A stretch of DNA of 64,000 nt. Source: Salinimicrobium terrae DSM 17865. Its GTDB lineage: Bacteria > Bacteroidota > Bacteroidia > Flavobacteriales > Flavobacteriaceae. Both the position numbers and the translations under genes were made by a program. This document shows positions 54,250 through 63,641 of this stretch, in pieces. How positions within the stretch are numbered: position 1 is the stretch's first letter; each line of letters begins with the position of its first letter. The stretch spans positions 186,001 through 250,000 of the forward strand of contig NZ_AUKI01000017.1 in the NCBI RefSeq assembly GCF_000424665.1. Reading direction: 5' to 3'. The notes under the pieces are model-generated. The model was not told the origin of the DNA, searched no databases, and was given only the letters and a program-made list of their open reading frames with translations.

Positions 54250-56076
54250 ATGAAAAATATAATTCTGTCCTTTATGATCCTTTGTACATTGACGATCGTG
54301 GCGCAGGAGAAGCCGACTCTCTTTCTCATTGGCGACTCAACAATGTCTGATAAAAAGGATCCTGAAGAAAATCCAGAGCACGGCTGGGGACAAATGCTTC
54401 CGGAGTTGATGTCTTCGAATATAAATATTGACAATCATGCCGTAAACGGCCGAAGTACCAGAAATTTTATTGCTGAAGGCCGTTGGGAAAAGGTAAAAGA
54501 GCAACTGAAACCGGGTGATTTTGTGTTTATCCAATTTGGACATAACGACCAGAAGGTAAACGATCCGGAACGCTATACCAATCCGTTTACTGCTTATCGT
54601 TACAACCTTGAGAAGTTTGTAAAAGAAACCAGGGATAAAGGAGCAACTCCGGTTTTATTTAGTTTCATTGTGCGAAGAAACTTCAATGAAAATGGAGTAC
54701 TGGTAGATACTCATGGAGAATATCCTTTGGTGACACGAATGGTGGCTAAAGATCTTAATGTTCCATTTATTGACATGCAGTGGCTTACCGAAAGGCTGGA
54801 AACCGGGTACGGCCCGGTGAAATCTAAACAACTCCATCTTCATCTTGAGCCGGGAGAGGACCCTTATGAACCTGAAGGCATTCAGGACGATACCCATCTT
54901 TCGAAAAAGGGAGCTACTCTTGTTGCAGGTCTGGCCCTTCAGGAGATTGCAAGACAGGATCTGGAATTGAAAAAATATGTAGAGCAGGAAGTGTTGGAGC
55001 AGGAAATTCTTGACGGGAGATTTTACAGTCATCAAAATTCATCAGCCCAAAATATAGGACAGGTTTCCTGGAGAAAAGCACAAAATCAGGATAAGCAGTG
55101 GTACGCCTCTCAGGAAGCACAGCGAATTGCCGATAACGTTTTGCTATATCAGCATAATAATGGAGGTTGGAAAAAAAACATCGATATGGCAGTGCCTCTT
55201 TCGGAAGCAGAAAAGGAGGATTTAAGGGAAGAAAAATCAGATAAAATAGGAACTTCTATAGACAACGGAGCCACTTTTAGACAATTGCGCTACCTGGCCA
55301 AAGTCTATCATGCAACTAAAAAAGAGGAGTATAAAAAAGCTTTTTTGAAAGGTCTTGATTTTCTCTTTGGAGCACAATACGAAAGTGGAGGTTGGCCGCA
55401 GTTTTACCCTCTTAAAAAGGGATATTACGAGCACATAACATTTAATGACGGTGCAATGATCGGGGTGATGGAATTACTTCGGGAAGTAGCGCTGGAAGAG
55501 GAACCTTATAAATTTGTTGATCAAAATCGAAAAGAGAAGGCGCAAAGATCAATTGAGAAAGGACTTGAAGTCATTCTGTCCACGCAGGTAAAAGTGGATG
55601 GGGAGCCTACCGTGTGGAGCGCCCAGCATGATAAGGACGACTATTCTCCTGCCAAAGCCAGGGCTTATGAATTGCCATCTTTAAGCGGAAAAGAGAGTGC
55701 TGGGATAGTAGAATACCTCATGGAAATTGAAAATCCTTCAGAAAGAGTAAAAACCGCAATTCGTAGTGCAGTTAAGTGGTTTGAGGAAAAAAAGGTAATG
55801 GGCCAGAAAATAGTATGGATTGAAGACGCAGATGCTCCTGAAGGTAAAGACAGGATTATGGTAAAAGATCCTACCGGCGGCCCGTTATGGGGGAGATTCA
55901 ATGAAATTGAAACCGGTAGGCCGATCTTTGTAGGTAGGGATGGAAAAATAAAATACCACTTAAATGAGATAGAAAGGGAGCGCAGGGTAAATTATAATTA
56001 TATAGATAATTATGCTGAAGATCTCCTGAAAGAAAATTATCCCGAATGGGAACAAAAACATACCTCTCAAAAATGA
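54250..56076 (+). CDS. Fusion of CE12 acetylesterase and PL10 pectate lyase
   Basis: A 608-residue secreted protein with a short signal peptide ending VAQ. Residues about 20-235 are an SGNH CE12 esterase: GDSTM near 28, NGRSTRNF, GHND near 97 and DDTHLS near 214. Residues about 270-600 are a PL10 alpha/alpha toroid: NNGGWKKN near 303, the SIDNGAT segment near 335, GGWPQFYP near 379, FNDGAM near 398 and WSAQHDKDDYSPAKARAYE near 455. It could remove acetyl groups and cleave polygalacturonate. The stop overlaps the kdgF start. Confidence 0.9.
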   Translation: MKNIILSFMILCTLTIVAQEKPTLFLIGDSTMSDKKDPEENPEHGWGQMLPELMSSNINIDNHAVNGRSTRNFIAEGRWEKVKEQLKPGDFVFIQFGHNDQKVNDPERYTNPFTAYRYNLEKFVKETRDKGATPVLFSFIVRRNFNENGVLVDTHGEYPLVTRMVAKDLNVPFIDMQWLTERLETGYGPVKSKQLHLHLEPGEDPYEPEGIQDDTHLSKKGATLVAGLALQEIARQDLELKKYVEQEVLEQEILDGRFYSHQNSSAQNIGQVSWRKAQNQDKQWYASQEAQRIADNVLLYQHNNGGWKKNIDMAVPLSEAEKEDLREEKSDKIGTSIDNGATFRQLRYLAKVYHATKKEEYKKAFLKGLDFLFGAQYESGGWPQFYPLKKGYYEHITFNDGAMIGVMELLREVALEEEPYKFVDQNRKEKAQRSIEKGLEVILSTQVKVDGEPTVWSAQHDKDDYSPAKARAYELPSLSGKESAGIVEYLMEIENPSERVKTAIRSAVKWFEEKKVMGQKIVWIEDADAPEGKDRIMVKDPTGGPLWGRFNEIETGRPIFVGRDGKIKYHLNEIERERRVNYNYIDNYAEDLLKENYPEWEQKHTSQK

Positions 56077-56408
56077 TAAACGGGAACATATTTTTTAAAG
56101 AAGCTGAAGCTGAATGGGAACCTGCAGGAGAGGGAATCTTGCGGCAAATTACCGGCTACAATACGCAGTTAATGATGGTCAAAGTGAAATTTGAAAAAGG
56201 CGCGGTAGGCTATGTGCATGATCATTTTCATTCCCAGGGCTCTATTGTGGCTTCAGGAAAATTTAAGATAACTATTGATGAAACAACTGAAGTTTTGGAA
56301 GCAGGCGACGGCTTTTTCGTGCCTCCAAACGCCAGACACGGGGCCGAATGTCTTGAGGCAGGGGTGCTAATTGATGTATTCAGCCCGGTGCGGGAAGATT
56401 TTCTGTAG
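56073..56408 (+). CDS. kdgF: Cupin protein KdgF
   Basis: A 111-residue single cupin starting at the ATG overlapping the previous stop; a longer frame into that gene is rejected. Metal ligands lie in VHDHFHSQ (H49, H51, H53, Q55), with H89 in NARHGAE. KdgF converts 4,5-unsaturated galacturonate to the linear keto form (DKI), which feeds KduI. Its coupling to a pectate lyase gene fits this role. Confidence 0.9.
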   Translation: MINGNIFFKEAEAEWEPAGEGILRQITGYNTQLMMVKVKFEKGAVGYVHDHFHSQGSIVASGKFKITIDETTEVLEAGDGFFVPPNARHGAECLEAGVLIDVFSPVREDFL

Positions 56409-56580
56409 TTGTCCTAATTAAAATTTCTCTGTATCTTAAGGAGGGGAAGGAGTAATTACATGACCTTCCAAAGAGGGCAAAATTTGATCATCTTTTCCAG
56501 CCGGATTAATGGGAACATCTGCGGAAGTTTAAAAATCGGTAGAATAGAGATTTGCTTCAGAAACAATAATCAGGAGTAAA

Positions 56581-57387
56581 ATGAGTAATTTAAAAGATAA
56601 AGTCGCTGTAATTACCGGAGGGAATGGTGTTCTCGGTGGTGCCATTGCAATGGGACTGGCAGCCAAAGGAGTTAAAGTTGGTATTCTTGGCCGAAGCGAA
56701 GATACTGTACAGGCAAGAGTGAAGGAAATTGAAAACAATGGCGGAAAAGCCCTTGCACTGGTGGCCGATGTTCTCGACAAAAAGCTTTTGATCGCTGCAA
56801 AGGATAAAATAGAAGCAGCTTTTGGCAAAGTAGATATCCTGGTGAATGCTGCCGGCGGAAACCAGAAAGGAGCCACCATAACTCCCGATCAAAGTTTTTT
56901 TGACCTGGATCTGGATTCGTTTGATAAAGTAAATCAGCTTAATTTTAAAGGTACTGTGCTGCCCTCTCTGGTTTTTGCCCGCGGAATGGTGGAGCAGAAA
57001 AAAGGTAGCATTATCAATATTTCTTCCCTTGCTGCACAAAAAGCACTTACCAGGGTAATGGGATATTCTGCGGCAAAGTCGGCAGTTGATAACTTCACCA
57101 GGTGGCTGGCTGTAGAAATGGCTCAAAAATACGGAGATGGAATCCGAGTAAACGCAATCGCTCCCGGATTTTTTATTGGGGAACAAAATCGTGATCTTCT
57201 TTTAAAAGAAGATGGAACTCTAACCTCCCGTGGAGAAACTATTGTTAAGCAAACGCCTATGAACAGATTTGGTAAGCCTGAAGAACTGCAGGGTGCAGCC
57301 AACTGGCTGGCTGGTGACGGTTCCTCTTTTGTAACGGGAACTGTGGTCGCCGTAGACGGCGGTTTTGGGGCTTTTAGTGGAGTTTAA
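56581..57387 (+). CDS. SDR oxidoreductase, probable D-mannonate (fructuronate) reductase
   Basis: A 268-residue short-chain dehydrogenase: TGGNGVLGGAIA cofactor loop near 13, NAAGGNQKGAT near 89, and catalytic YSAAK near 161-165. The GGNQKGAT stretch and the long loop before the active site are typical of the Bacteroidetes SDR-type fructuronate reductase. Together with UxaE directly after it, reduction of fructuronate to mannonate is the most likely role; the assignment rests on context and resemblance. Confidence 0.75.
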   Translation: MSNLKDKVAVITGGNGVLGGAIAMGLAAKGVKVGILGRSEDTVQARVKEIENNGGKALALVADVLDKKLLIAAKDKIEAAFGKVDILVNAAGGNQKGATITPDQSFFDLDLDSFDKVNQLNFKGTVLPSLVFARGMVEQKKGSIINISSLAAQKALTRVMGYSAAKSAVDNFTRWLAVEMAQKYGDGIRVNAIAPGFFIGEQNRDLLLKEDGTLTSRGETIVKQTPMNRFGKPEELQGAANWLAGDGSSFVTGTVVAVDGGFGAFSGV

Positions 57388-57398
57388 AATTCAGAAAT

Positions 57399-58646
57399 AT
57401 GGGAGTATTAGGAAAGTATTCATTCGGAGTAGGTGACAGGTTTGGGAAAGAAGGCAGAGCGCAACTTGAAGCCATATTGATGATCCGAAAGGAGGGAGTG
57501 GAGGTAACTCCGGTGTGGAACAAGTCGAACCGCGAACATGAAACTGTTGGTTCGGAACCCCAAAGTCTTCGACAAGAAGCAGATAAAGCAATCAAAGCCG
57601 CCGGTTTTGAAGGTGCATATTTCGTTGATGCAGATCATATCAATTTTACAACCGTAGATCCTTTTCTGCCTTTCAGTAACTTTTTCACAATTGATGTAGC
57701 AGAATTTATCGGCAAGCAGGCTCCAAAACAGGAAGAAGAGAGATTTCTAACTTTCTTCAAAAAGTATGCTGGAGAGCTCGCTGTTCCTGGGATAGAGCGA
57801 AAAATGCAGATCTCTAAAACCCACCTTCGGGAAATGCTGAACAAATTTCTCCTGGCTGCAAAGAATGCCGGTGAAGTTTACTCATATATTCAAAAGAATA
57901 AGAAAGAGGAGATCCATATAGAAGTATCCATTGATGAGGTGGAAAATCCACAATCTCCGGTGGAGCTTTTTTTTATTTTAGCAGCCCTGACTTTTTATAA
58001 GGTTCCGGTAAATACAATTGCTCCCAAATTCACAGGCAATTTTTATAAAGGCGTGGATTACGATGGAAAGGTGGAGAAATTCGAAAAGGAATTTGAAGAA
58101 GATCTAATGGTGATTGATTTTGCAGTTCAGGAGTTCGGTCTTCCGCAGGATCTTAAGATCAGTGTGCATACGGGGAGCGATAAGTTCTCATTGTATCCTT
58201 TGATTCACAATATAATTGAGAAGCACGATGCAGGTTTACATCTTAAAACCGCCGGCACCACCTGGCTTGAAGAGCTCATTGGTTTGGCGGAAAGTGGAGG
58301 AGAAGGATTTGATTTCAGTTTAGATTTATATAAAGATGCGCTGGAACGCTACGACGAGCTAACAAAAGATTATAAGTCGGTACTGTCAATAAATAAATCT
58401 AAATTGCCAACTTCCGAAGAATTCTCAACCGGAAAACAATTCGCAGATGCACTTCGTCATGAACCCAATTCACCGGATTATAATCCTAACTTCCGGCAGT
58501 TGTTACATTGCGCCTACAAAATAGCAGCAGAAAAAGGAGATCAATTTTTTCCTCTTTTAGAGAAGTATAGAGAAAGAATAGGAAATAACGTGACCGACAA
58601 CCTCTATAGAAAACATCTAAAACCACTGTTCCTATTGAGCACATGA
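57399..58646 (+). CDS. uxaE: Tagaturonate epimerase UxaE
   Basis: A 415-residue cytosolic enzyme resembling UxaE of Thermotoga, which interconverts D-tagaturonate and D-fructuronate. Visible family segments: KYSFGVGDRFGKEG at the start, AYFVDADHINFTTVDPF near 70, IAPKFTGNFYKGVDY near 208 and SVHTGSDKFSLYP near 253, with possible metal-binding His/Asp residues. It starts 11 bases after the SDR gene. Last intact gene of the island. Confidence 0.85.
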   Translation: MGVLGKYSFGVGDRFGKEGRAQLEAILMIRKEGVEVTPVWNKSNREHETVGSEPQSLRQEADKAIKAAGFEGAYFVDADHINFTTVDPFLPFSNFFTIDVAEFIGKQAPKQEEERFLTFFKKYAGELAVPGIERKMQISKTHLREMLNKFLLAAKNAGEVYSYIQKNKKEEIHIEVSIDEVENPQSPVELFFILAALTFYKVPVNTIAPKFTGNFYKGVDYDGKVEKFEKEFEEDLMVIDFAVQEFGLPQDLKISVHTGSDKFSLYPLIHNIIEKHDAGLHLKTAGTTWLEELIGLAESGGEGFDFSLDLYKDALERYDELTKDYKSVLSINKSKLPTSEEFSTGKQFADALRHEPNSPDYNPNFRQLLHCAYKIAAEKGDQFFPLLEKYRERIGNNVTDNLYRKHLKPLFLLST

Positions 58647-59105
58647 ATTCAGCATTAACGCCTGAAAAAAGTTGGGAATGATAAGAAAATCAGGCCCTAT
58701 TCAATACTTAATAATAAAATCGGATTTGTTATTAAATCCTTCAAAGAAAAAGATACTGCTCTTTCTACTAATCGAGCTCATAGACTTCCAAAAAGGTTTT
58801 AAGGGTACATTTAGATATTTCGCTTAAGAAGCGGCAGGTTGTGGTGTCGGCTTTATATTCCTGTTCAAGTGCGATTATTTAGCATAGAGGGAAATAGTAT
58901 AATCTTTAAGTTCTACTATGTTTTCTTCTAGGTTTTCAAAAAACCATTTTGAATTATAATTCCCGGAATAACCTATCTTGTAATTTGCCACCAAATGCTT
59001 ATTTTTATTATGCGATGTAAAAAATTTATTTAGATGAGTTCACAAATCGTCAACACTTTCGAAACTCATTTCACAAACTCAGCAGTCATGCAAGGTATGG
59101 GGAAA
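58647..59105 (-). pseudogene. Gene-poor right end of island with decayed reading frames
   Basis: No intact gene. On the minus strand, protein-like text survives in two frames. One reads HLVANYKIGYSGNYNSKWFF and then ENLEENIVELKDYTISLYAK up to a stop (roughly 59000-58880). The other continues as LEQEYKADTTTCRFLSEISK, ending near 58770. This looks like one broken gene of unknown family. The 18-bp motif shared with the left end is at 59038-59055. Confidence 0.4.
59038..59055. repeat. Subterminal 18-bp motif, right end
   Basis: GTTCACAAATCGTCAACA, one base different from the left copy at 15293-15310. A related TTTCACAAA follows at 59070-59078. Possible integrase arm sites. Confidence 0.45.
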
Positions 59106-59186
59106 AGGTTCGATTCCTGGCGAGGCTACTTATAACGGTTTAAAAGAGTTACAAAACCCTGGGAATCAATTCGATTTTCAGGGTTT
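59106..59186 (+). repeat. Right attachment repeat (attR)
   Basis: An 81-bp copy of the tRNA-Arg 3' end and terminator. The 5' part of the tRNA is absent (the preceding bases read GGTATGGGGAAA), so this is not a functional tRNA. It matches 15166-15246 except for two bases. Confidence 0.9.
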
Positions 59187-59489
59187 ATTTTTACAGGAAC
59201 TTATCAAATTTACACCTTACCTGATTTAAAAAAGAGCGTTAAAATTTTCACAACAATATTAATATGTCTTACATTTAATATCCTTTATGAAGAATGTGAA
59301 GCATAGATGTAACCGTGAGTGAATGTTAACGGTTCTCTTGCTTTAACTTTCTTTATTAGCCATAGCTTTTAGAAGGTGGTAAATTTTTGAACGCAACTAA
59401 TTTTAGGAGCACCAAAATCTGTTTTATGAAACCTGTGGTATTTGAGGCAGGTCTTTTCTTTATAGGTATTGCTGCATAGAATCTTTACT
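59187..59489. other. Non-coding gap before the hybrid sensor gene
   Basis: About 300 bp of A/T-rich sequence with no open frame of note and no TGTAATCGATTACA copy. It presumably holds the promoter of the sensor gene, but no clear -33/-7 pair was picked out. Confidence 0.5.
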
Positions 59490-62400
59490 ATGAGATTAGT
59501 AGGTATAATTTTTCTCCTCTTCTCCTCAAACTTTTATTCTCAATCGTTTGAACAGAAAGGAATGCCCCAGACCCAATATCGATTTTCACATCTGGGTATT
59601 TCAGATGGTCTCTCTACAGGTTCAGTAAACTGCTTTTACAGAGATAGCAAAGGATTTTTGTGGATTGGAACTTCTTCGGGATTGAATAGGTTTGACGGTT
59701 ATAACATTGAGATCTTCAATCCTGATCCTTCAGATACTTTAATTCTACAATCAAAGGATTACCACAAGATTTTTGAGGGGCCTTTTGGTAATCTGTGGGT
59801 TCAAAATGTCCTGGGTTTTAGCATTTTTGATTCTACTACGGAAAAATTTTCAGCAAATCAATTTGATCTACTTAAGAAAATGGGACTTCCTCAAAAGGAG
59901 GTAAAGGAAATGTATAAGGATTCAAAGGGAAATTACTGGTTTCTTCAGGAAGGAGAAGGAATTAGCAGATATTCAGCCAATACTGGGAAAGTCGATCGAT
60001 ATACCTCCTCCGGAGAGGAAGGTTCCGTAAGCACTAACGATATTTCATGGTTTTCTGAAGATTCGAAAGGGAACTTTTGGTTTATTCACACAAACGGGAT
60101 TTTCGAAAAACTGAATGGGAAGACCCATGAGGTAGATTATAGGAATACAGAATTTTATGAAGCATTTGGAGGTGATCTTTACGATTACCGGCTAATTGTG
60201 GACAATGATAATGACCTTTGGATTCATCTTCATGAAGATTTTGGAATCTTTCATTTTGACGCAGAGAAAGATCTAATCAAAAACTATAATAAAAACACTA
60301 CACCAATTAGCCTCAACAGCAATTTGATTAGGGATGTGGTAAAGGACCAGGATGGAAACATATGGATAGGGACAGATCATGGGGGGATCACTGTCATAAA
60401 AAAGGAGGACCTTACCGTTGATTACATAGTCACAAACCCCGAAATAGAAAACAGTTTATCCCATAACAGTCTAACTTCTTTATATGCCGACCCCAATGGG
60501 ATCATTTGGGCAGGAACTTATAAAAATGGAGTTGATTATTATAATAAGAACATTAAGAGGTTCGCTCATCACCAGAATTTAATTTCAAATCCCGGCAGTC
60601 TCCCCTTTAACGATATTAACGTATTTGCAGAAGATGACAATGGCAATATCTGGATAGGCACAAATGGGGGAGGGCTTCTCTCTCTTGATCTTAAAACATG
60701 GAATTACAAGCAGTACCTGCACGACCCCGAAGATCCCACCAGCATTTCAAATGACGTTATTGTTAGTCTGCTTTACGACTCTCAGGGAAATCTTTGGGCA
60801 GGCACCTTTCTTGGCGGACTAAACAAATTTAATGGCAGAGAATTCAAGCACTATAATAAAAAAGATAAAGATCCCATAGGGATAGGAGGAAATAGCATCT
60901 GGGAATTATTTGAGGACTCCAGGGGGAATATTTGGGTTGGAACTCTCGACGGGGGTGTTGATGTTTTTGATCCCAAGACAGAAGAATTCCGGAACTCCAG
61001 TGAAAAAGGAGGGGTGTATTCTGTGCATTGCAATTATATTTCCGCAATAACAGAAGACCAAAATGGAAATATCTGGATTGGCGGGGTCAATGGTATAGAT
61101 GTAATAAATCCTTTGACCGGAGAGTCCAAACATTTTCTAAATGACCCCAAGGACTGTGGAACTTTGAGCAGTAATCAGGTGCTATCCATTTTTAGAGATA
61201 GCGATGATAAGATATGGGTTGGGACACAGGAAGGACTTGATCTTTATAATCCCAAGACGCAGACGTTTTATCATTATACGGTTTTAGATGGACTACCGGG
61301 GAAAAAAGTGATATCGGTAAATGAAGATAATGAGAAGAACCTTTGGCTTTCCACGTCTTACGGTTTAGTACAGTTTAAAAAAAATAAAATTGAAAAAAGC
61401 ACCGGCAGGATAGCTCCCAATTTTCAGAATTATGATGATGAGGATGGTCTTCAGGGGAAATTGTTTAATGAAAATGCTCTTTTCAGAACTAGGAACGGAA
61501 CTCTCCTTGCAGGTGGACTTAATGGCTTCAACATGTTTAATCCTGAAAAATTTACTTTCAATAATGAGCCTCCCAATGTTGTTTTTACATCATTCGAGCT
61601 TTTTAATAAAAAAATAAAACCATTTCAAAAAATTAATGGAAGAGTTCTTCTGAACGCACCTATTCATCAAACGTCGGAGGTAAAACTCCAATATGATGAA
61701 AATCTTTTTTCGATAGAATTTGCAGCACTGGATTTTCTTCAGCCCTCTAAGAACAAGTACAGATACAAGCTGGAAGGGTTTGACCAGGAGTGGCAGGAAG
61801 TAGGAAGTAGCGATCGCCGTGTAACCTATACCAACCTGGATCCCGGCACATATGAATTTCAAGTGCAGGCTTCAAACAATGATAAGGTATGGAATATTGA
61901 AGATGCCAGTCTTATGTTAACTGTGTTACCTCCTTTTTATAAAACCACTTATGCCTATGTCGCCTATTTGTTTCTTGGAATCCTCATTTTACACTTTTCC
62001 AGAAGAAATATCATTAGGCGGCAGCGCAGGAATTTTTTATTTGAACAGGAAAAACGCGAAGCAGCCCATCTACATGAAATGGATTTGATGAAAATAAGGT
62101 TTTTTACCAATATTAGCCATGAGTTCAAGACCCCGCTTTCACTTATTATTGCTCCTATTGAAAAACTTAAAGCACGGGAGATCAATATAGAAGCCCGGGA
62201 ACAGCTGGAAACTATTAATCGTAATGCTAAAAGATTATACGGACTTATCAATGAGATTTTGGATTTGCGCAAGGTTCAGAATACTCCTTTACTATCAACC
62301 TCCAGGGGAAATGTTATTGAGTTTGTAGAACAAATTGTTGAATCATTTAAAATCCTGGGAGAAAATAAAAACATTGATCTTAACATCCAATCGGAAACAA

Positions 62401-63641
62401 AGGAATTTGTAACCTCTTTTGATATGGACAAACTTGATAAGATCCTTTTCAATTTATTGTCCAATGCCTTTAAATTCACCCCTGAACAGGGAATTATTAC
62501 CGTAAATTTAAGAATTGCAGACACTGCCACTACCTCCGGTAAAAAACTACTCCAAATTACTATTTCTGATACAGGAATAGGAATTTCAAGTGAGGACCAG
62601 GCAAAAATTTTTGACAGATTTTATAAAGTTCCACAGCCGGAAAATTATAACAGGTCTGGAAGTGGGATAGGCCTTTCTCTGGTAAAAGAATTTGTGGAGC
62701 TATACGAAGGTACCATTTCAGTACAAAGTGAGCTGGGGAAAGGTTCTGTTTTTTCTCTGAGTATTCCACTTGAAGACCTCCAGTGTCCTGACATGATCCG
62801 GGAGGAAACTGGTTCGGGGAATAAAGGGGCCAAAGTCGCGACGGTTAAAGGTGCTGTGGAGTCTATTGAAAACAGCGAAATCCCAAGGTTGTTAATTATA
62901 GAGGACGATCAAAACCTACTAACCTATCTAACTAAGAACTTCAATAATTCCTTTAAAGTTTTTGTAGCTGCAAATGGGCAGGATGGATGGAAAAAAGCAT
63001 TGGCAGTTCAGCCAGATTTAATAATTTCAGATTGGTCTATGCCTGTGATGGATGGTACCGAGTTATGTACAAAAATACGCAACGACTCCAGGACCAGACA
63101 TATTCCGTTCATTTTATTAACTGCCCATGCGGATGAAGAAAGTATTCTGTGTGGTTTAAAAACAGGCGTCAGCGACTACATTGTAAAACCTTTCAATCTT
63201 GAAGTACTTCATTCGCGTGTGCAGAATCTTATTTCTCAAAGGAAGTCATTGCAGCAGACTTACAGCAAAAAGATCGAGGTCGCAACAAAAAAGGTGGAGC
63301 TCGAACCCGAAGATGATGCTTTTATGCGCAAAGCTCTTAAAATCATTGACAAGAACATTGGGAATACTGAATTCTCTGTTGAAAAAATGGCAGCCGATTT
63401 GGGCGTAAGCAGGACATTTCTTTATAATAAAATGGTAACAAGGCTGGAGAAATCCCCTCACGAGTTGATTAGGGATATTCGTCTTGACAGGGGCAAAGAA
63501 CTTTTATTGAAAAGTCAGCTCACCATCTCAGAAATAGCATTTGAGGTGGGTTATAACAACCCAAAATATTTCACCAAAAATTACAAGAAGAAATATAACG
63601 TATTACCCTCTGAGGTGAGAGCTCAGGTGCTCTGCAATTAA
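59490..63641 (+). CDS. Hybrid two-component system sensor/regulator (HTCS)
   Basis: A 1383-residue one-protein signalling system. The ATG at 59490 gives a signal peptide; a TTG lies seven codons upstream. The periplasmic part (about 25-740) is two seven-bladed propellers with repeated NIWIGT-like blades, then a Y_Y_Y domain (about 745-810). A membrane helix follows near 818-836. The cytosolic part has a HisKA histidine in NISHEFKTP near 878, an HATPase domain (GIGISSED near 1028, GSGIGLSLVKEF near 1056), a receiver domain with phospho-aspartate in ISDWSMP near 1179 and KPF near 1231, and a C-terminal AraC HTH. Such proteins sense oligosaccharides in the periplasm and activate the adjoining utilisation locus. 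It lies outside the right repeat. Confidence 0.95.
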   Translation: MRLVGIIFLLFSSNFYSQSFEQKGMPQTQYRFSHLGISDGLSTGSVNCFYRDSKGFLWIGTSSGLNRFDGYNIEIFNPDPSDTLILQSKDYHKIFEGPFGNLWVQNVLGFSIFDSTTEKFSANQFDLLKKMGLPQKEVKEMYKDSKGNYWFLQEGEGISRYSANTGKVDRYTSSGEEGSVSTNDISWFSEDSKGNFWFIHTNGIFEKLNGKTHEVDYRNTEFYEAFGGDLYDYRLIVDNDNDLWIHLHEDFGIFHFDAEKDLIKNYNKNTTPISLNSNLIRDVVKDQDGNIWIGTDHGGITVIKKEDLTVDYIVTNPEIENSLSHNSLTSLYADPNGIIWAGTYKNGVDYYNKNIKRFAHHQNLISNPGSLPFNDINVFAEDDNGNIWIGTNGGGLLSLDLKTWNYKQYLHDPEDPTSISNDVIVSLLYDSQGNLWAGTFLGGLNKFNGREFKHYNKKDKDPIGIGGNSIWELFEDSRGNIWVGTLDGGVDVFDPKTEEFRNSSEKGGVYSVHCNYISAITEDQNGNIWIGGVNGIDVINPLTGESKHFLNDPKDCGTLSSNQVLSIFRDSDDKIWVGTQEGLDLYNPKTQTFYHYTVLDGLPGKKVISVNEDNEKNLWLSTSYGLVQFKKNKIEKSTGRIAPNFQNYDDEDGLQGKLFNENALFRTRNGTLLAGGLNGFNMFNPEKFTFNNEPPNVVFTSFELFNKKIKPFQKINGRVLLNAPIHQTSEVKLQYDENLFSIEFAALDFLQPSKNKYRYKLEGFDQEWQEVGSSDRRVTYTNLDPGTYEFQVQASNNDKVWNIEDASLMLTVLPPFYKTTYAYVAYLFLGILILHFSRRNIIRRQRRNFLFEQEKREAAHLHEMDLMKIRFFTNISHEFKTPLSLIIAPIEKLKAREINIEAREQLETINRNAKRLYGLINEILDLRKVQNTPLLSTSRGNVIEFVEQIVESFKILGENKNIDLNIQSETKEFVTSFDMDKLDKILFNLLSNAFKFTPEQGIITVNLRIADTATTSGKKLLQITISDTGIGISSEDQAKIFDRFYKVPQPENYNRSGSGIGLSLVKEFVELYEGTISVQSELGKGSVFSLSIPLEDLQCPDMIREETGSGNKGAKVATVKGAVESIENSEIPRLLIIEDDQNLLTYLTKNFNNSFKVFVAANGQDGWKKALAVQPDLIISDWSMPVMDGTELCTKIRNDSRTRHIPFILLTAHADEESILCGLKTGVSDYIVKPFNLEVLHSRVQNLISQRKSLQQTYSKKIEVATKKVELEPEDDAFMRKALKIIDKNIGNTEFSVEKMAADLGVSRTFLYNKMVTRLEKSPHELIRDIRLDRGKELLLKSQLTISEIAFEVGYNNPKYFTKNYKKKYNVLPSEVRAQVLCN

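Larger units (their letters stand above)
15166..59186. mobile_element. Pectin-catabolism genomic island in tRNA-Arg
   Basis: The segment is bounded by 81-bp direct repeats of the tRNA-Arg 3' end. It begins with a degraded tyrosine-integrase N-terminus and holds one coherent functional unit: pectin degradation, uptake, uronate catabolism and a LacI regulator. No relaxase, conjugation or phage genes are seen and no intact integrase remains, so it looks like a settled island rather than an active element. Transfer as one unit is an inference from the repeats and content. The hybrid sensor gene just outside the right repeat may have been part of a larger arrangement. Confidence 0.75.

Noticed and set aside
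56590-57186. 198-codon open frame opposite the SDR gene
   Set aside because: It lies entirely within a clear SDR gene on the other strand, has no start context and shows no family features; it is a shadow frame.
59106-59186. A second tRNA-Arg gene
   Set aside because: Only the T arm and 3' acceptor half are present; D and anticodon arms are missing.
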